NCBI RefSeq assembly: GCF_000143415.4
Contig: NW_003314273.1
Coordinates: 2,761,805 to 2,825,804, forward strand
DNA length: 64,000 bases
DNA from: Selaginella moellendorffii
Taxonomy: Eukaryota > Streptophyta > Lycopodiopsida > Selaginellales > Selaginellaceae
Direction of reading: 5' to 3'
Position numbers and translations under genes: made by a program. Below are positions 10,344-21,599 of this stretch, one piece after another. Every line of letters starts with the position of its first letter. Positions within the stretch are counted from its first letter, which is position 1. Under the pieces are notes generated by a model. That model made no database searches and was not told the origin of the DNA. It worked only from the letters and a program-made list of their open reading frames with translations.

Positions 10344-10831
10344 CTTGCGTGGAGAAGCGAAAACGAGAGAGAAACATCACTACTGCCTTGTAAGTGAACT
10401 CCATTTTTTCGGGTTTATATCTTCGTTGGACATACATCGCAGGGATTTATATGTCGCTACTGTGCTGTGGTGTTTATCTTAACCGACACGAGAGAAAAAA
10501 AACACGAAATTATCCAGAGAAGTTGATTTTTCCTTGGTTTATCTCTTCATGGCTTTTTCTGTGTTTGACATTGCTTGTTGAGCTTACAGCAGGTCCCACT
10601 GATTGATTACCTGTTCCGTACAAAACTCCAGCTCAAATGAAGATTACTTCCACCGCACGGAAAGTTGACCGAAGAGCAGACGTGTGGCTTCATTTACGCT
10701 TAAAACGCGTCCTAGAGGAGATTAGTCAGAGCATGGAAGCCTCCTGGATTTCTCCGTTCATCTTCCTCGCAAGCATGGAGAGCTTTGCTCTTGAAAAGGC
10801 TTGATGGTTTTCCAGTTCCAAACTGAAGGCT
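10344..10831. promoter_or_regulatory. Duplicated LOR upstream region
   Basis: The stretch 10500-10580 matches 2060-2150. The stretch 10615-10730, containing GGAAAGTTGACCGA and GACTAATCTCCTCTAGGACGCG read from the minus strand, is the inverted match of 5790-5905 and 4540-4575. These are the copied promoters of the three similar LOR genes. GTTGACC resembles a W-box (TTGAC), a WRKY site; that is inference. Confidence 0.45.
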
Positions 10832-11536
10832 ATGGGTTTCGATCAAGATTCTGCCAAGGCTGTTGCGGCTTTGCCTGTTGTTGGAGCACAATTTTGCGAC
10901 TTCCAGGCTGTGAATCTCACTCTCTCCAGCGCGGGAGTCTTCAGCTGTGGGAAGTATACCGTCCGGGATGAAAAACAAAACGACGTTTTTGCAGTGGATG
11001 GGAACTGTGGATGCGGCCGCCAGCGGAGAGTTATGGATTCCAGTGGAAAGGTTCTTCTTGTGCTCCACAAAGAGGTACTTAAACACATCTATCTTTTCCT
11101 TCGAAACTTAGAAACCCGTTTGCAGGCATTTAGTTTCCAGAACAAGTGGAAGGCCTATCTTGACGAAGACAAGCTTCTCTTCACAGCGAAGAAGCCTTGC
11201 TTCCGGCTAAAGTTCTGCGTCGATGTGTACCTCGGCGAGAACACCACGCCCGATTTCAAGCTCACTGGATGCTGCTTCACGGGGAAGTACAGCTTGCGCA
11301 GGACTGATACTGGAGAGCTGATTGCAAAGGTATGTCTCTCTGTTATTCTGCGACGAAGAGATTTTGAGTTTGATCCACAGGCAAGGTACATATGGAAACT
11401 GGCAAGCATTGCGAGATGCCACAGCTACAGCATAGAGATTGAGCCTGGAGTGGACTCGTTGTTTGTGGTTTCTATGTTTCTAGTCATGAACGAGATCTAC
11501 CTCGACAAACCAGCTGCTGGTGGTGGTGGAGGTTGA
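10832..11536 (+). CDS. LURP-one-related (LOR/DUF567) protein, intact
   Basis: Three exons: 10832-11074, 11126-11329 and 11381-11536 (200 residues), all phase 0. Both introns are exactly 51 nt, carry no in-frame stop and have GTACTT..TTGCAG and GTATGT..CCACAG borders, so unspliced RNA would read as 234 residues. Splicing is supported by the same junctions in the copies at 5045-5711 and 3859-4506 and by better alignment without the inserts. LOR blocks: CGKYTVRDEKQN, RRVMDSSGKVLLVL, DVYLGENTTPDFKLTG, YSIEIEPGVDSLFVVSM. The C-terminus ends in a Gly run (AAGGGGG). Probable role: cytosolic tubby-like barrel protein, ligand unknown. Confidence 0.85.
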   Translation: MGFDQDSAKAVAALPVVGAQFCDFQAVNLTLSSAGVFSCGKYTVRDEKQNDVFAVDGNCGCGRQRRVMDSSGKVLLVLHKEVLKHIYLFLRNLETRLQAFSFQNKWKAYLDEDKLLFTAKKPCFRLKFCVDVYLGENTTPDFKLTGCCFTGKYSLRRTDTGELIAKVCLSVILRRRDFEFDPQARYIWKLASIARCHSYSIEIEPGVDSLFVVSMFLVMNEIYLDKPAAGGGGG

Positions 11537-12639
11537 AATTGCGGTTCATTGCTTGTTTCTAGTATACTATTTGTGAGTGTTTTCAAGGATTATGTTATTA
11601 CTGTGTTGGGCCTCTTTGGCGTTTTTCTGCTCTTTCCAAGTCTCTAGATTCATCGTTGGAAAAATTCACTCGGATCTAAATTTCTTTAGATCTCTGATCT
11701 CTTTTAAAGATTTCTTTAACAGACATTCCCACTGGAATTATGTTGTTTCCTGTGTCTAACTAAATTTCCTTATGCTGAGGAAGCTTTGATGTGAGAATGG
11801 CTCCATGCATTTTCTATCCACCTTCGGATTTACATAGTCCGGCTATTAGTTTTGTTAAAGTTTAAAATTTAATGTTTTATTAACGTGTTGTAGGGCGATC
11901 TCTTCGCATGTAATAATAATAATACATGTTTTTGGAGGTCTCAATTGGAGGCATGAGACCACTAGTGGGTATTTGTGATAATCAAATATTTAGTCATTCT
12001 CATTTCAACGTAGGAAAGTGTGAGAAATAAGGCCATCGAAATTTGAATACCGTAAACAGATCTCTGAGATTTTACTCATATTTTTGCATCTCAGAAATTA
12101 GCAATGCTTAATGCAGTGGATGGCAAGCCTTAGAACTGATAACTCCTACAAACTCTAACATGCAAGAAGAAGAGTCGTCAATTGCTTGAATCAATCTTTC
12201 AACTCTTACTATAATACATTTTTTTTTTTTTGGGGGGGGGGGGGCGGGAGGGGCCTTTTGGCGCCCAGGTAGATACATACAACTACTTGTGAAATGAAGA
12301 ATGTATTACCTGTCTACTCTCTCCAACTTGACGCTCCCTTAGCTCCTCCATGCGACAAAGATAAATGGCCAGCTGATGGCCTGGTTCTCGGCCTAGTTCT
12401 CTAGGAAGCCCGCGGGATCCCTTTAGCTCGTCTTAAGAGAGCATGTGGAAGGCTATACAGTCATAGACAACGTGAAAGACATCTTCCACCCTGTAAATTG
12501 CATTATTGATCCGTCTCACACAGATCCCAATGACTTAGCAAATAACGATGATGATAAAACTAGGTATTCCAACGCTTCCAAGTTGGGAGTATGGTCAGGG
12601 ACGCTAAAAGTCCAAAGAAAACGATAAAATTACAACGTC
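11537..12639. other. Intergenic, low-complexity T/G run
   Basis: No gene is recognised. A T-run passing into a G-run lies at 12220-12250. A short frame at 12445-12627 has no family. Its end (12568-12612) is the inverted match of the RHL1 3' flank near 1340-1385, so this is duplicated noncoding DNA. Confidence 0.5.
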
Positions 12640-12825
12640 CCGTTCTTGTTTTCCAAAGCTTGTCTCTACGCTGGCTTGCGTACCATAAAGTCTAGAATCG
12701 TGGCCTTTCTTCCCAGCTTTCCTCTCTGGACCGGCTTCAGATTTTGAAGTGCCGCTTTCAGCAGAGACATCAATTTTCAAATAGCTGGAGTGGTTATAAA
12801 CTCAAGCTGTCTGAACTTCGCAAGT
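12640..12825 (-). pseudogene. RHL1: RHL1 copy 3, last exon only
   Basis: On the minus strand this matches 1030-1262 of RHL1 copy 1: the end of the penultimate exon, the short intron and the last exon reading SGTSKSEAGPERKAG and ILDFMVRKPA. It has internal deletions. With copies at 317-1239 and 2381-2860 on the plus strand it marks the outer end of an inverted duplication. Confidence 0.65.
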
Positions 12826-13785
12826 TCTGCCACAAACCTATTGTTGTGGTGTGCCAAGAACAATTTGGGGGATCTATTTGTGATGTCGCGACGAGGTGAT
12901 CCAGCCATGTCATGAACATAGTTTTTGTGTTGCTATATAACGGTAGTAGTTAGAGCTAGTTTGTTTGCTGTGTTTTTTTTTTCCTGATTCACTATGTGGC
13001 TGCCCTTCGCTTGAGAGACAACACCCACAGGAACAAAAAAACAAGCATCTTCCACTCAAAGGTAGCAGTACAGCAGAGGAGCACCAGATTGTGATCTCGT
13101 AAATTCAGTACTAGCATTACAATATGCGATTCCGAAAGCTTTTGGCGCGTGAAAACAGACTACTATACTACTGCTGCTGATCAAGCCCACAAGATGGTCA
13201 GGTTTTCTTGGCTGAGTGGGGGAATAGATAAGTTTCCAATTTCTTTTCTGTTCTTTCTTTTGTTTTTCTAATATTTGAAGAGTTGGCAAGTCGTGGAGTG
13301 GAGAAGTGTCGAGATTCTAGAGAATATTTTTGCTGATCCAGCTTTATCTCGGCTGAGTGGGGGTGTGATTCCATTGCCTTGTCACGGTTTGAAGAATATA
13401 TCTATCCTAATTGATTCCCACTTCTTCAAAATGGCTGGTTCTTCCGGCCAAGCATCTATTACGTCAAGAACACCACAATAGGACGCAATGAGGAGTGGCT
13501 TACCAGTCATGAAGTTCAAGTATGGTTTTTCTCTCTTTTGTGAGAACTTTTGCTGGAAATGATTGTTTGCACCCATCTCATTTTCTTCTGTAAATCCCGG
13601 GAAAAAGAAAGAAGGCATCCTTGTCGCTGCCAATGCGCTTGAAAGAACACCAGCCCCAGTGCTAGGAGTAGCAGCAAAATCTTTCTTTAACTCCAAAGCT
13701 CGCAGTCTCGATAACTTGTTTGCTCCGAAGCCATTGTATAGAGTTTCTCGTCAATTTCTTGGCGATACCAGATCTATTGTTCGGA
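12826..13785. other. Upstream of the NPF gene; coding-like remnant
   Basis: Two fragments look once-coding: 13435-13520 (reads YYVKNTTIGRNEEW in one frame) and 13600-13780 (reads KEGILVAANALERTPAP and KSFFNSKARSLDNLFAP in another). They could be exons of one lost gene, but I recognise no family. The rest is plain intergenic DNA. Confidence 0.3.
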
Positions 13786-15825
13786 ATGGCAGCAACAGCA
13801 GCAGTGATGGTGGAGGAGAAGAAGTTTAGTAGGGATGAGTTCGTGGAGCCCGACGAGAACAATGCCACCGACGTGTCATGGAACAGACCGTCAAGGAAAT
13901 CGACAAGCGGAAACTGGAAAGCCTGTTGGCTCATCTTCGGTGAGCAAATGTCCCACCCACCTTTTGCAACGGACTAACACTAGCTTCTCATGCTTCTGCG
14001 ATATCTCAACTTCTCTTCTTTACCATACTTCATCTTTTCTTCTATAACTTTTTCTTTATATTTTCCTGATAGTACTTTGTATGTCTCTGTGATCGATCGC
14101 CAGGTTGCGAGGTGTGTGAGCGAGTTGCGTACTACGCCATCTCTTCCAACTTGGCCAACTATCTCTTTCAGCAGCTCCACGAGAATCGAGCGGACGCTGC
14201 CAACAACGTGAACAATTGGAGCGGAACTCTCTACCTGGTGCCACTCCTGGGAGCGTTTCTCGGCGACTCTTTCGGCCGATACGTCACCCTTTCCACCTTC
14301 CTCTGCATCTATCTCATGGTAAAGCTCCCATCCTTATAACCTTGTTTCTTCGAACTTACCGAGGCTTTGGGCGCAGGCCCTGGTTCTCATCACCGTGTCC
14401 GTCAGCGTCCCAGGCATCAAGACTGAGAAAAACCAGCCCGTGAGCTCCACCCAGTCGGGATTCTTCTACTTTGCGCTCTATCTCATGGCGTTGGGCGCCG
14501 GCGGGATCAAACCCAACGTCACCTCCTTCGCAGGGGACCAATTCGACGAGGAAGACCCACAGGAATCCAAGCGCAAAATGTCTTTCCTCAACTGGTGGTT
14601 CGTGAGCATCAGCTCGGGCAACGTGTTCTCGGTCACTGCCCTCGTCTACATCCAGGTGACTTACGGATGGACGTGGGGATGGGGCGGCGCCACCGCTGTC
14701 GTCGCCCTCGCCACCCTCCTCTTCTTCTCCGGGAGATCAAACTATCGCACCCAAAAGCCCGCTGGAAGTCCCTTCACCCGCGTCGCCCAGGTCCTGGTGG
14801 CGGCCACCAGGAAGTGGAATGTGTGCGTTCCAGACGACGATGAGAGGCTGTACGAGCCGAGCGACAAGGAGGCGCAGTTCCCACACATCCGGAACCTCCC
14901 CAGGAGTAAAGAATTCACGTAAGTCCATCGAGCTAGTTAAAGAGAGAACAATCTTAGCTTACTACGATTGATCGCGAGCAGATTCCTGGACAAGGCGGCG
15001 GTGGTGAGCGAGAAGGATCTGCAGAGCAAGGAAGTGAAGCCGTGGAGCCTGTGCCCAGTGACCCAAGTGGAGGAAGTGAAGCTCCTGGTGCGAGTGATGC
15101 CCATCTGGTTCACGAACCTCATCTTTAGCAGCGTGTTCGCCCAGGTGGGCACCTTCTTCCTCAACCAGGGCGACACCATGGAGCGGCATTTGGGGCGATT
15201 GCAGATCCCAGCCGCCTCATTCACGCTCTTCATCACCCTCACCATTTGCATCATCATGCCGCTCTACGACCGGTGCTTCGTGCCATTCGCGCGCCGGATC
15301 ACGGGGAACGAGCGAGGGATCACGATGCTCCAGCGCATCGGGATCGGCCAGGTCATCTCCACGGTCTCCATCGCCATCGCCGCGCTGGTGGAGATGAAGC
15401 GCTTGCGAGTGGCTAGGCAACACGGTCTGTTGGATCGCCCCCAGTCGACGGTCCCGATGAGCGTATTCTGGCTCTTGCCGCAGTACGCCCTCGCGGGAGT
15501 TTGCGAGGTTTTCATCTCCGTCGGCCAGAACGAGTTCTTCTACGATCAAGCCCCGGATTCCATGCGAAGCATTGGAGCCGCGCTCTATCTCAGCACCATC
15601 TCCATCGGGAGCTTCATCAGCAGCTTGCTCGTGGAGATGGTCGTCAAGTTTACAAGCACAAAAGGTGGCGGGGTTGACGGCAACTGGATCAATGACAATC
15701 TCAACAGGGCTCACATTGATTACTTCTACTGGCTGCTCACTATTCTCAGCATCATCAACCTTGGGATATATGTCTTGTGCGCGAGGTGGTATACTTACAA
15801 GAATGTGGGAGATATTGCAATTTGA
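13786..15825 (+). CDS. NPF (NRT1/PTR) proton-coupled transporter, intact
   Basis: Four exons: 13786-13939, 14104-14318, 14377-14918 and 14982-15825, with introns of 164, 58 and 63 nt and correct phases. The product is 584 residues. NPF proteins are 12-helix plasma-membrane or tonoplast carriers that move nitrate, peptides or hormones with protons. The proton-coupling ExxER motif is present (E54-V-C-E-R58), as is the family signature GAGGIKPNVTSFAGDQFDE near residue 163. Helices are visible at YLVPLLGAFLGD, FTLFITLTICIIM, ISTVSIAIAALV and YWLLTILSIINLGIYVLCA. A charged central loop lies near residues 250-320. The substrate cannot be inferred. Two 5'-truncated copies lie at 37344-38485 and 51743-52907. 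Confidence 0.92.
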
Positions 15826-17690
15826 TCATCAATCGATGTTATGCAGCAGTTTGCGAGACGAGAGCATACCAGGAGAAACCAAGAGAAGGCAAACCTGGTT
15901 GGAATCTATTAATAAGATACTTATTGTTATATCTTTTAAGTTTAGCTCAAAGTTTGAACTGTGGAAAATGAGAACAGTCGAACTTGAGATTCCAAGCTCA
16001 GCCCTTTGTAGTGTTCTAGTAAAGAAATATTTGAGTTGCTTTTGATTAACTGTGGAAACACAGATCCCTAGCAGGAGGTATCCAGTGAGTTGGAGTGGCC
16101 AAGAAAGATTTCTGGTAACTTGTGCTGGCTAGCTCCACAAAGCTTAGAAAGCTGTACGTTAAATGAGAATCCTTTTGTCAACAAGTGGGAGTTTCTTTGC
16201 ATACTTTTGCAAATGGTCGTGGCAACAACCACAACAAAGAGCTAAGAGAACATAGAAGAAGATTAGCGGCGGATTCTAACACAGCCAAGAAGCTAGGAGA
16301 GAGAATTGTTGGCAGGCAACACACAATATCTTCTTGGTGTTACAATCTGGTGGCTTCAGAAGAGTGCCCTGGAGCTGCTGGGGACAAGCCGGAAGAGCTT
16401 GAGAGCAGGCAAGGAAAAAAGAGAGGAGGAGTTTATTTTTCACCTTGATGTTCAAGTTGTTTCTTTGCTGTTTTTCCACTCATACGGTTTACATGGTCTC
16501 ACTGAAGCATTAGACCAAAACTCTTAAGCTTTCGATAACGTTAGAGCTATTTTTGGTTTGCAAGATGGATACCTAGAATATTCTTTAATTTAACAAATTT
16601 TGTTAGTGATCAAGTACAAACTATCCTGTAAGGATATACTTGAATATCCTAGTATATTCTATCATCATTTAGATTAAAGTATATACATTACACCAAGTAC
16701 CACGTCAGCTGGAGCCTGGGTACACTAAGGCCAAGAGCTTCTTGAACACATGGTCTTGGAGCTTTGAACATCCTACTCGGTCTATATATCCAAAGAGGGA
16801 TGTCTGTTCTAATTGTCACTGAGCAAATAACAACATAACCCAAAGAGAGTAATGGCAATTGTTTAACAGGTACATAGTATATCTAAGTGGCTCTTTCTTG
16901 ATACAAGCCAACTTCTTTTTCACAACAAATACCACAACATCCTGCCTAATAATAGATATTTCGTGGACCAACACCAATCCCTGCTGTAAGTCCTTTCTCC
17001 ACTCTTAGTTTGATATTCCTGCACAAACAAAGTCTGAAGCTTGTCCATACTCTCAACCAACAATTGACACAGACTTCAACAAATATTTTGTATCTGGATG
17101 AAGCCTATCGTGGAAGAAACTTCCCTTCATTTCATGGTTTACACCTAATGCTCTATCGGCTAGAGTTTGCCAGTTCTGCGAACGTGAAACTGTTATGGAA
17201 GGATCTTCAGAAAGTTTTCTCCTTTAGCAGGGGCAAAAATCGTCACGAAGATCAGAATTTAAGAGAATAAAGACAAGAAAATGATGAACAACAGCAAAAG
17301 TTCCACGCTGCCAATTCTTCGCTAGTCAAATCGCAGCAGAACTATCTTAATTCTGCTCAGAAAGAATTTTTAGCTGCGAATTACATTATTCTAGGGTGCG
17401 CTAGGAGACATGAATCTAGATTGAATATATCTAGCTTTGTTTTTGGGTCCATCTCGGGCCCATCTAGGAAGCATGGGCTAGATGGCGACCTTTACATCAT
17501 AGTCTTTATCCCCTCCGCCGACACACAATTATTGGTCTCACGCGCATTGTTTCCAACCTCTGCTTGTCCCACATCCCAAGTAGCTAGTAACATTCTCCAC
17601 CTCAGCCCTGCAATAGATCTTATCTATGCGAGGCGTGTGGCTCAGAGCATCCAATCCACAGCTCTGAAATTCGATTGGAGAGACCAATGT
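15826..17690. repeat. Cassette spacer, copy 1
   Basis: About 1.86 kb of DNA that recurs, with indels, at 30780-32850 and, inverted, at 36125-37330 and 46660-47284 plus 50708-51740. It includes a coding-like strip at 16190-16330 (NHNKELREHRRRLAAD) and another on the minus strand at 16880-17060 (related to the EYQTKSGERGTY strip near 31700). Neither is a recognised gene. The final 280 bases are the CCD upstream block described separately. Confidence 0.55.
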
Positions 17691-17694
17691 ATGT
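17440..17694 (+). promoter_or_regulatory. Conserved upstream block of CCD paralogs
   Basis: The core ATTGGTCTCACGCGCATTG recurs at about 19639, 32690 and, inverted, 45920, each time 150-250 bases before a CCD start region. Flanking bases such as GATCTTATCTATG are also shared. Conservation may reflect duplication age rather than function. CACGCGC resembles a CGCG-box; that is inference. Confidence 0.4.
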
Positions 17695-18534
17695 ATGCCA
17701 ATGGCACTGTTCTTAGTCGTTGATTGTGTCTCAATGCATGGCACAGCTGGCATTGATATTTATAGCCTTACCAACTTCTCCTTCCCTCCTCCACCCAGGA
17801 GAAGATCATCGAGGATCACAGCCACGGCTACCAATTCCTCTCGCAAGTATATCAATACCCCTGGATTCTCAATCCCCAATCCGATCGAAGAGGCGCGGGG
17901 TAGCCCTGTGCGACACGGTGGAGAATTTCATCTCCATGTACATTGATCTTCGCGAGTTTCCTCCCTCGCAAGACCCCCAGATCCAGCTCGCGGATAATTT
18001 CGCGCCGGTTGGAGAGTTCCCGCCAACGCCGTGCCGCCGAGTCACTGGCGAGATCCCTCGCTGCCTCTGCGGCGGTGCTTACATCCGCAATGGCTCCAAT
18101 CCACTCCATCCACCTCCCGCCGGCTACCACTACTTCGATGGCCACGGGATGCTCCACTCTGTCAAGTTCGGCGATGAAGAAGATCAGGCTCCAGTCTACT
18201 GCGCGCGATTCACTCAGAACAATCGATTCGTCCAGGAGCAAGCAGCGGGCAAGCCTCCCTTCCCCTACACACTGGGATGGCCTACTTCGATCGCCGAATT
18301 CTGGCCATGTCCGAGGATGATATGCCATATGCAGTGAGTATCACCCGAGCAGGGGATTTGATCACCATGGGCCGCTACAGCTTCAACAACCGATTGTTCT
18401 TGCCGATGTGCGCTCATCCAAAGATCGATCCAATCTCTGGCGAGCTCCATAAGCCTGCCAGAGTTCCATATGGATTCCATGGGATCTTTATAAATGCCGA
18501 TCAAATAGCCAGCCAAAACCATGCCACCTTGTAA
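17695..18534 (+). pseudogene. CCD copy 2, with two internal deletions
   Basis: Starts like the intact CCD at 19795-21549 (LTNFSFP.PPRRRSS) but has an early frame change and lacks two internal pieces. One deletion joins FPYTLG to MAYFDRR (near 18275) across a shared CTGGG. The second joins the segment SGEL to ARVPYGFHG (near 18446). The middle of the catalytic domain, with histidine ligands 2 and 3, is gone. Ligands 1 and 4 remain. It cannot make an active enzyme. Confidence 0.88.
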
Positions 18535-19560
18535 GGAAATTTGATATAGTTGTATATCCATAAATTGGTATAATCTCTTGTGAATATCTAGCCTATGTAA
18601 CTATGTGTATGGAGCACTGGCATTTTTCACGGCATACATATTATAGAAAATGTAGAGTAGTCTATATAAGGATTTAGTTTATATCAAGACATGTTTCCCC
18701 CAATTCCTATGCCAAAGTCTGCATTTGCAAATATATTCCCGCGCTCCCTCAGAAGTCGGAAAGTGGCAGCTTTGACGGGGCAAAGAGTCCAGCATATCGA
18801 TGTACAGCAGTAGAATTGCTGAGAAAAATTCCTAATGCAGCGCCACAACGTTTTTTCTTGCAATGCGATGCTGCCCTGGTTTGCTCTGATTACAGCTAAT
18901 GCCAGCAAAGGGCATCTGGAAAAGTTAAAGAATCGAAGGTGTGAAATTACGATGTGTGGACTGTCAATCTGACAGCATGTAGCTTGGAGGGAGCATTGTG
19001 AATTTTGAAAAAATGCCAGATCATACCATATCCCTACTTGGCACATTTTGATAGAATCATGCTCCAGGAGATTAAGCTCCTTTCTGGCATTAGCTCGTTG
19101 CTTTATCCAAATGCCTGTTACTGGCATAATCTCTGCTTGTCGGAAGAATCCATACCGAGAGAAGGCAGTGATCATGATCCTCCCACTCGGGCATTCGCTT
19201 AACCAGCTGCTTGGCCTGGTCAAGAGATTCTATACAGATTTCTTGGAAGATTTAATGTTGGAGATCTGTGCATGTTAGTCAGAAGAACATATGATGATGC
19301 CAAGGCGAAGAGCATGACATTCCACGAGAATCACTTCCTAGATCTAGAGCCACGAAAGACTTGCCATGCCACCTATGGGAATCCACACCTCATCCACACC
19401 ACATTGCTCCACCGGACGCCAAACAATCTCCGGCCCCTTGCCTGGATGTGGATAAATTTGATACAGTTCTTTATTCCAATACTAAAACAGATGATATTTC
19501 GCGCGGGGAGTACTTTCTTATGAAAACTACGGAGGGAGACTTCGAGTGCATTATGTAAAG
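18535..19560 (-). pseudogene. PPR-C remnant and spacer
   Basis: On the minus strand weak PPR traces are visible between 18850 and 19480, such as ITAFSRYGFF and RANARKELNLLEHDS, matching the better PPR copies. Stops and frame changes are frequent. The same decayed stretch recurs at 31990-32560 and, inverted, 46090-46660. Left of 18850 there is only the 3' flank of CCD copy 2. Confidence 0.45.
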
Positions 19561-19794
19561 GTACGGTCCCATGCGTCCTAAACGGGCACGAGTGGACAAA
19601 AGACACAGCTACTCATGTCTCCTAACGCACACACAGTTATTGGTCTCACGCGCATTGTTTCCAACCTTAGAATCCTCACAGGTCAGCCCTAAAATATTGA
19701 TCTTATCTATGCCTGTGGCTCAAGATCATCCTGAAATTTGATTGGAGGGATCAATGTATTTAGGTATGCCAATGGCACAGTTAATTTGGTCGCA

Positions 19795-21549
19795 ATGCAT
19801 GCCACAGATATTGGTTATAGCCTTACCAACTTCTCCTTCCCAGCTTCACCCAGGAGAAGATCATCAGGGATCACAGCCACCGCCACCAAATCCTCTCGCA
19901 AGTACACCAATACCCTTGGATTCTCAATCCCCAATCCAATCGAAGAGGCGCGGGCGGCGGCGGTAGCCCTGTGCGACACGGTGGAGAATTTCATCTCCAC
20001 GTACATTGATCTTCGCGAGTTTCCTCCCTCGCAAGACCCCCAGATCCAGCTCGCGGATAATTTCGCGCCGGTTGGAGAGTTCCCGCCAACGCCGTGCCGC
20101 CGAGTCACTGGCGAGATCCCTCGCTGCCTCCGCGGCGGTGCTTACATCCGCAATGGCTCCAATCCACTCCATCCCCCTCCCGCCGGCTACAACTACTTCG
20201 ACGGCCACGGGATGCTCCACTCTGTCAAGTTCGGCGATGAAGAAGAGCAAGCTCCAGTCTACTGCGCGCGATTCACCCAGAACAATCGATTCGTCCAGGA
20301 GCAAGCAGCGGGCAAGCCTCTCTTCCCCTACACACTGGGCACCATGAGCAGCTATGCCGGGCTCGCACGATTCGGGCTATTCGTCATGCGCACGGCTCTG
20401 GGCCTGATCAATATCTTGGGCGGGATGGGAACCTCCAACGCTGGGATGGCCTACTTCGATCGCCGAATCCTGGCCATGTCCGAGGATGATCTGCCATATG
20501 CTGTGAGTATCACCCCAGCAGGGGATTTGATCACCATGGGCCGCTACAGCTTCAACAACCGATTGTTCTTGCCGATGTGCGCTCATCCAAAGATCGATCC
20601 AATCTCTGGCGAGCTCTTCGCGGTTAGCTTCAATCCAGTGATCAATCCCCACCTCCGCTACTTCTGGGCGAGCCCGGACGGGAGGAAGAGCCCCGATTTC
20701 GACGTGTGGCTGCCGGACCCGTGCTTGTTTCACGACTTCGCGATAACAGAGAACTACGCAATCCTTCCAGAGAATCAGCTCGTGATGAAGTTCCAGGATG
20801 TAGTGCTCAAGAACAAACTGGTCATTGATGGAGATACCGCCAAGGTTCCCAGATTCGGGGTGATCCCTCGCATCCCGACCGTGGGATCTTCCGGCATTCG
20901 CTGGATCGACGTCCCGGATTGGACGTCATTCCACTACATCAACGCCTGGGAGGAAGGGACGGACAAGATCGTCGTGCTCAGCTCGTCCATTACGCCGGTA
21001 GAACATTTCTTTGACGATTTCGCCGGATTGTCCAACAGATTGCACGAGATCCACCTGGACCTTCGATCTGGACGGTCGTGGAAGCAACACGTGTGCTCGG
21101 CCGGACTGGATTTTGGACAAATCAACCAGAAGTTCCTGGGGCGGAAGAATCGGTACGTCTACATGTGCTACTATGGGCCATGGCCGAAAATCTCGGGCCT
21201 GGCCAAGGTCGATTTGGACGCTCCACGGCTGCCCAGGGTGGTAATCGATGGAACAAGTGACCCGGATCTAAACGAGCCGTGCGTTGTGGCGTCGAGGAGA
21301 TTCGAACGTGGTCAGTTTTGTGGCGAGCCTTTCTTTGTGGCGAATGGCAAGGAGGAAGACGATGGATACGTCTTAAGCTATGTCCACAATGAGGACAGTG
21401 GTGTCTCGGAGCTTTTGGTCATGGATGCCAAATCGCCCACACTTGAGACAGTGGCTTCTATAGAGTTGCCTGCTAGAGTTCCATATGGATTCCATGGGAT
21501 CTTTATAAATGCTGATCAAATAGCCAACCAGAACCATGCCACCTTGTAA
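19795..21549 (+). CDS. Carotenoid cleavage dioxygenase (CCD/NCED family), intact
   Basis: Single exon, 584 residues from ATG 19795, the first ATG in frame (the open frame reaches back to a TTG at 19738). Iron-ligand histidines: H264 (CAHPKIDP), H313 (LFHDFAITENY), H380 (TSFHYINAWEEG), H567 (VPYGFHGIF). Second-shell acidic residues typical of the family lie beside them (SGEL, AWEEG). A Ser/Arg/Thr-rich N-terminus of about 45 residues suggests plastid import. It is very similar to the CCD at 6660-8435, the largest difference being the N-terminus and two small indels. The conserved upstream block lies at 19630-19735. A decayed PPR-A gene faces it downstream. Likely plastid carotenoid or epoxycarotenoid cleavage; exact reaction not inferable. 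Confidence 0.92.
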   Translation: MHATDIGYSLTNFSFPASPRRRSSGITATATKSSRKYTNTLGFSIPNPIEEARAAAVALCDTVENFISTYIDLREFPPSQDPQIQLADNFAPVGEFPPTPCRRVTGEIPRCLRGGAYIRNGSNPLHPPPAGYNYFDGHGMLHSVKFGDEEEQAPVYCARFTQNNRFVQEQAAGKPLFPYTLGTMSSYAGLARFGLFVMRTALGLINILGGMGTSNAGMAYFDRRILAMSEDDLPYAVSITPAGDLITMGRYSFNNRLFLPMCAHPKIDPISGELFAVSFNPVINPHLRYFWASPDGRKSPDFDVWLPDPCLFHDFAITENYAILPENQLVMKFQDVVLKNKLVIDGDTAKVPRFGVIPRIPTVGSSGIRWIDVPDWTSFHYINAWEEGTDKIVVLSSSITPVEHFFDDFAGLSNRLHEIHLDLRSGRSWKQHVCSAGLDFGQINQKFLGRKNRYVYMCYYGPWPKISGLAKVDLDAPRLPRVVIDGTSDPDLNEPCVVASRRFERGQFCGEPFFVANGKEEDDGYVLSYVHNEDSGVSELLVMDAKSPTLETVASIELPARVPYGFHGIFINADQIANQNHATL

Positions 21550-21599
21550 GAGAATTTGTAAATTGATATAATCTCTTATAAATATCTAATCTATGTAAC

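Noticed and set aside
12218-12255. T-run and G-run as telomeric sequence
   Set aside because: It is a single homopolymer switch without TTTAGGG units.
16276-16527. Overlapping frames in the NPF 3' spacer as a gene
   Set aside because: A coding-like strip exists, but the four copies disagree in frame and no family is recognised; kept only as a remark.
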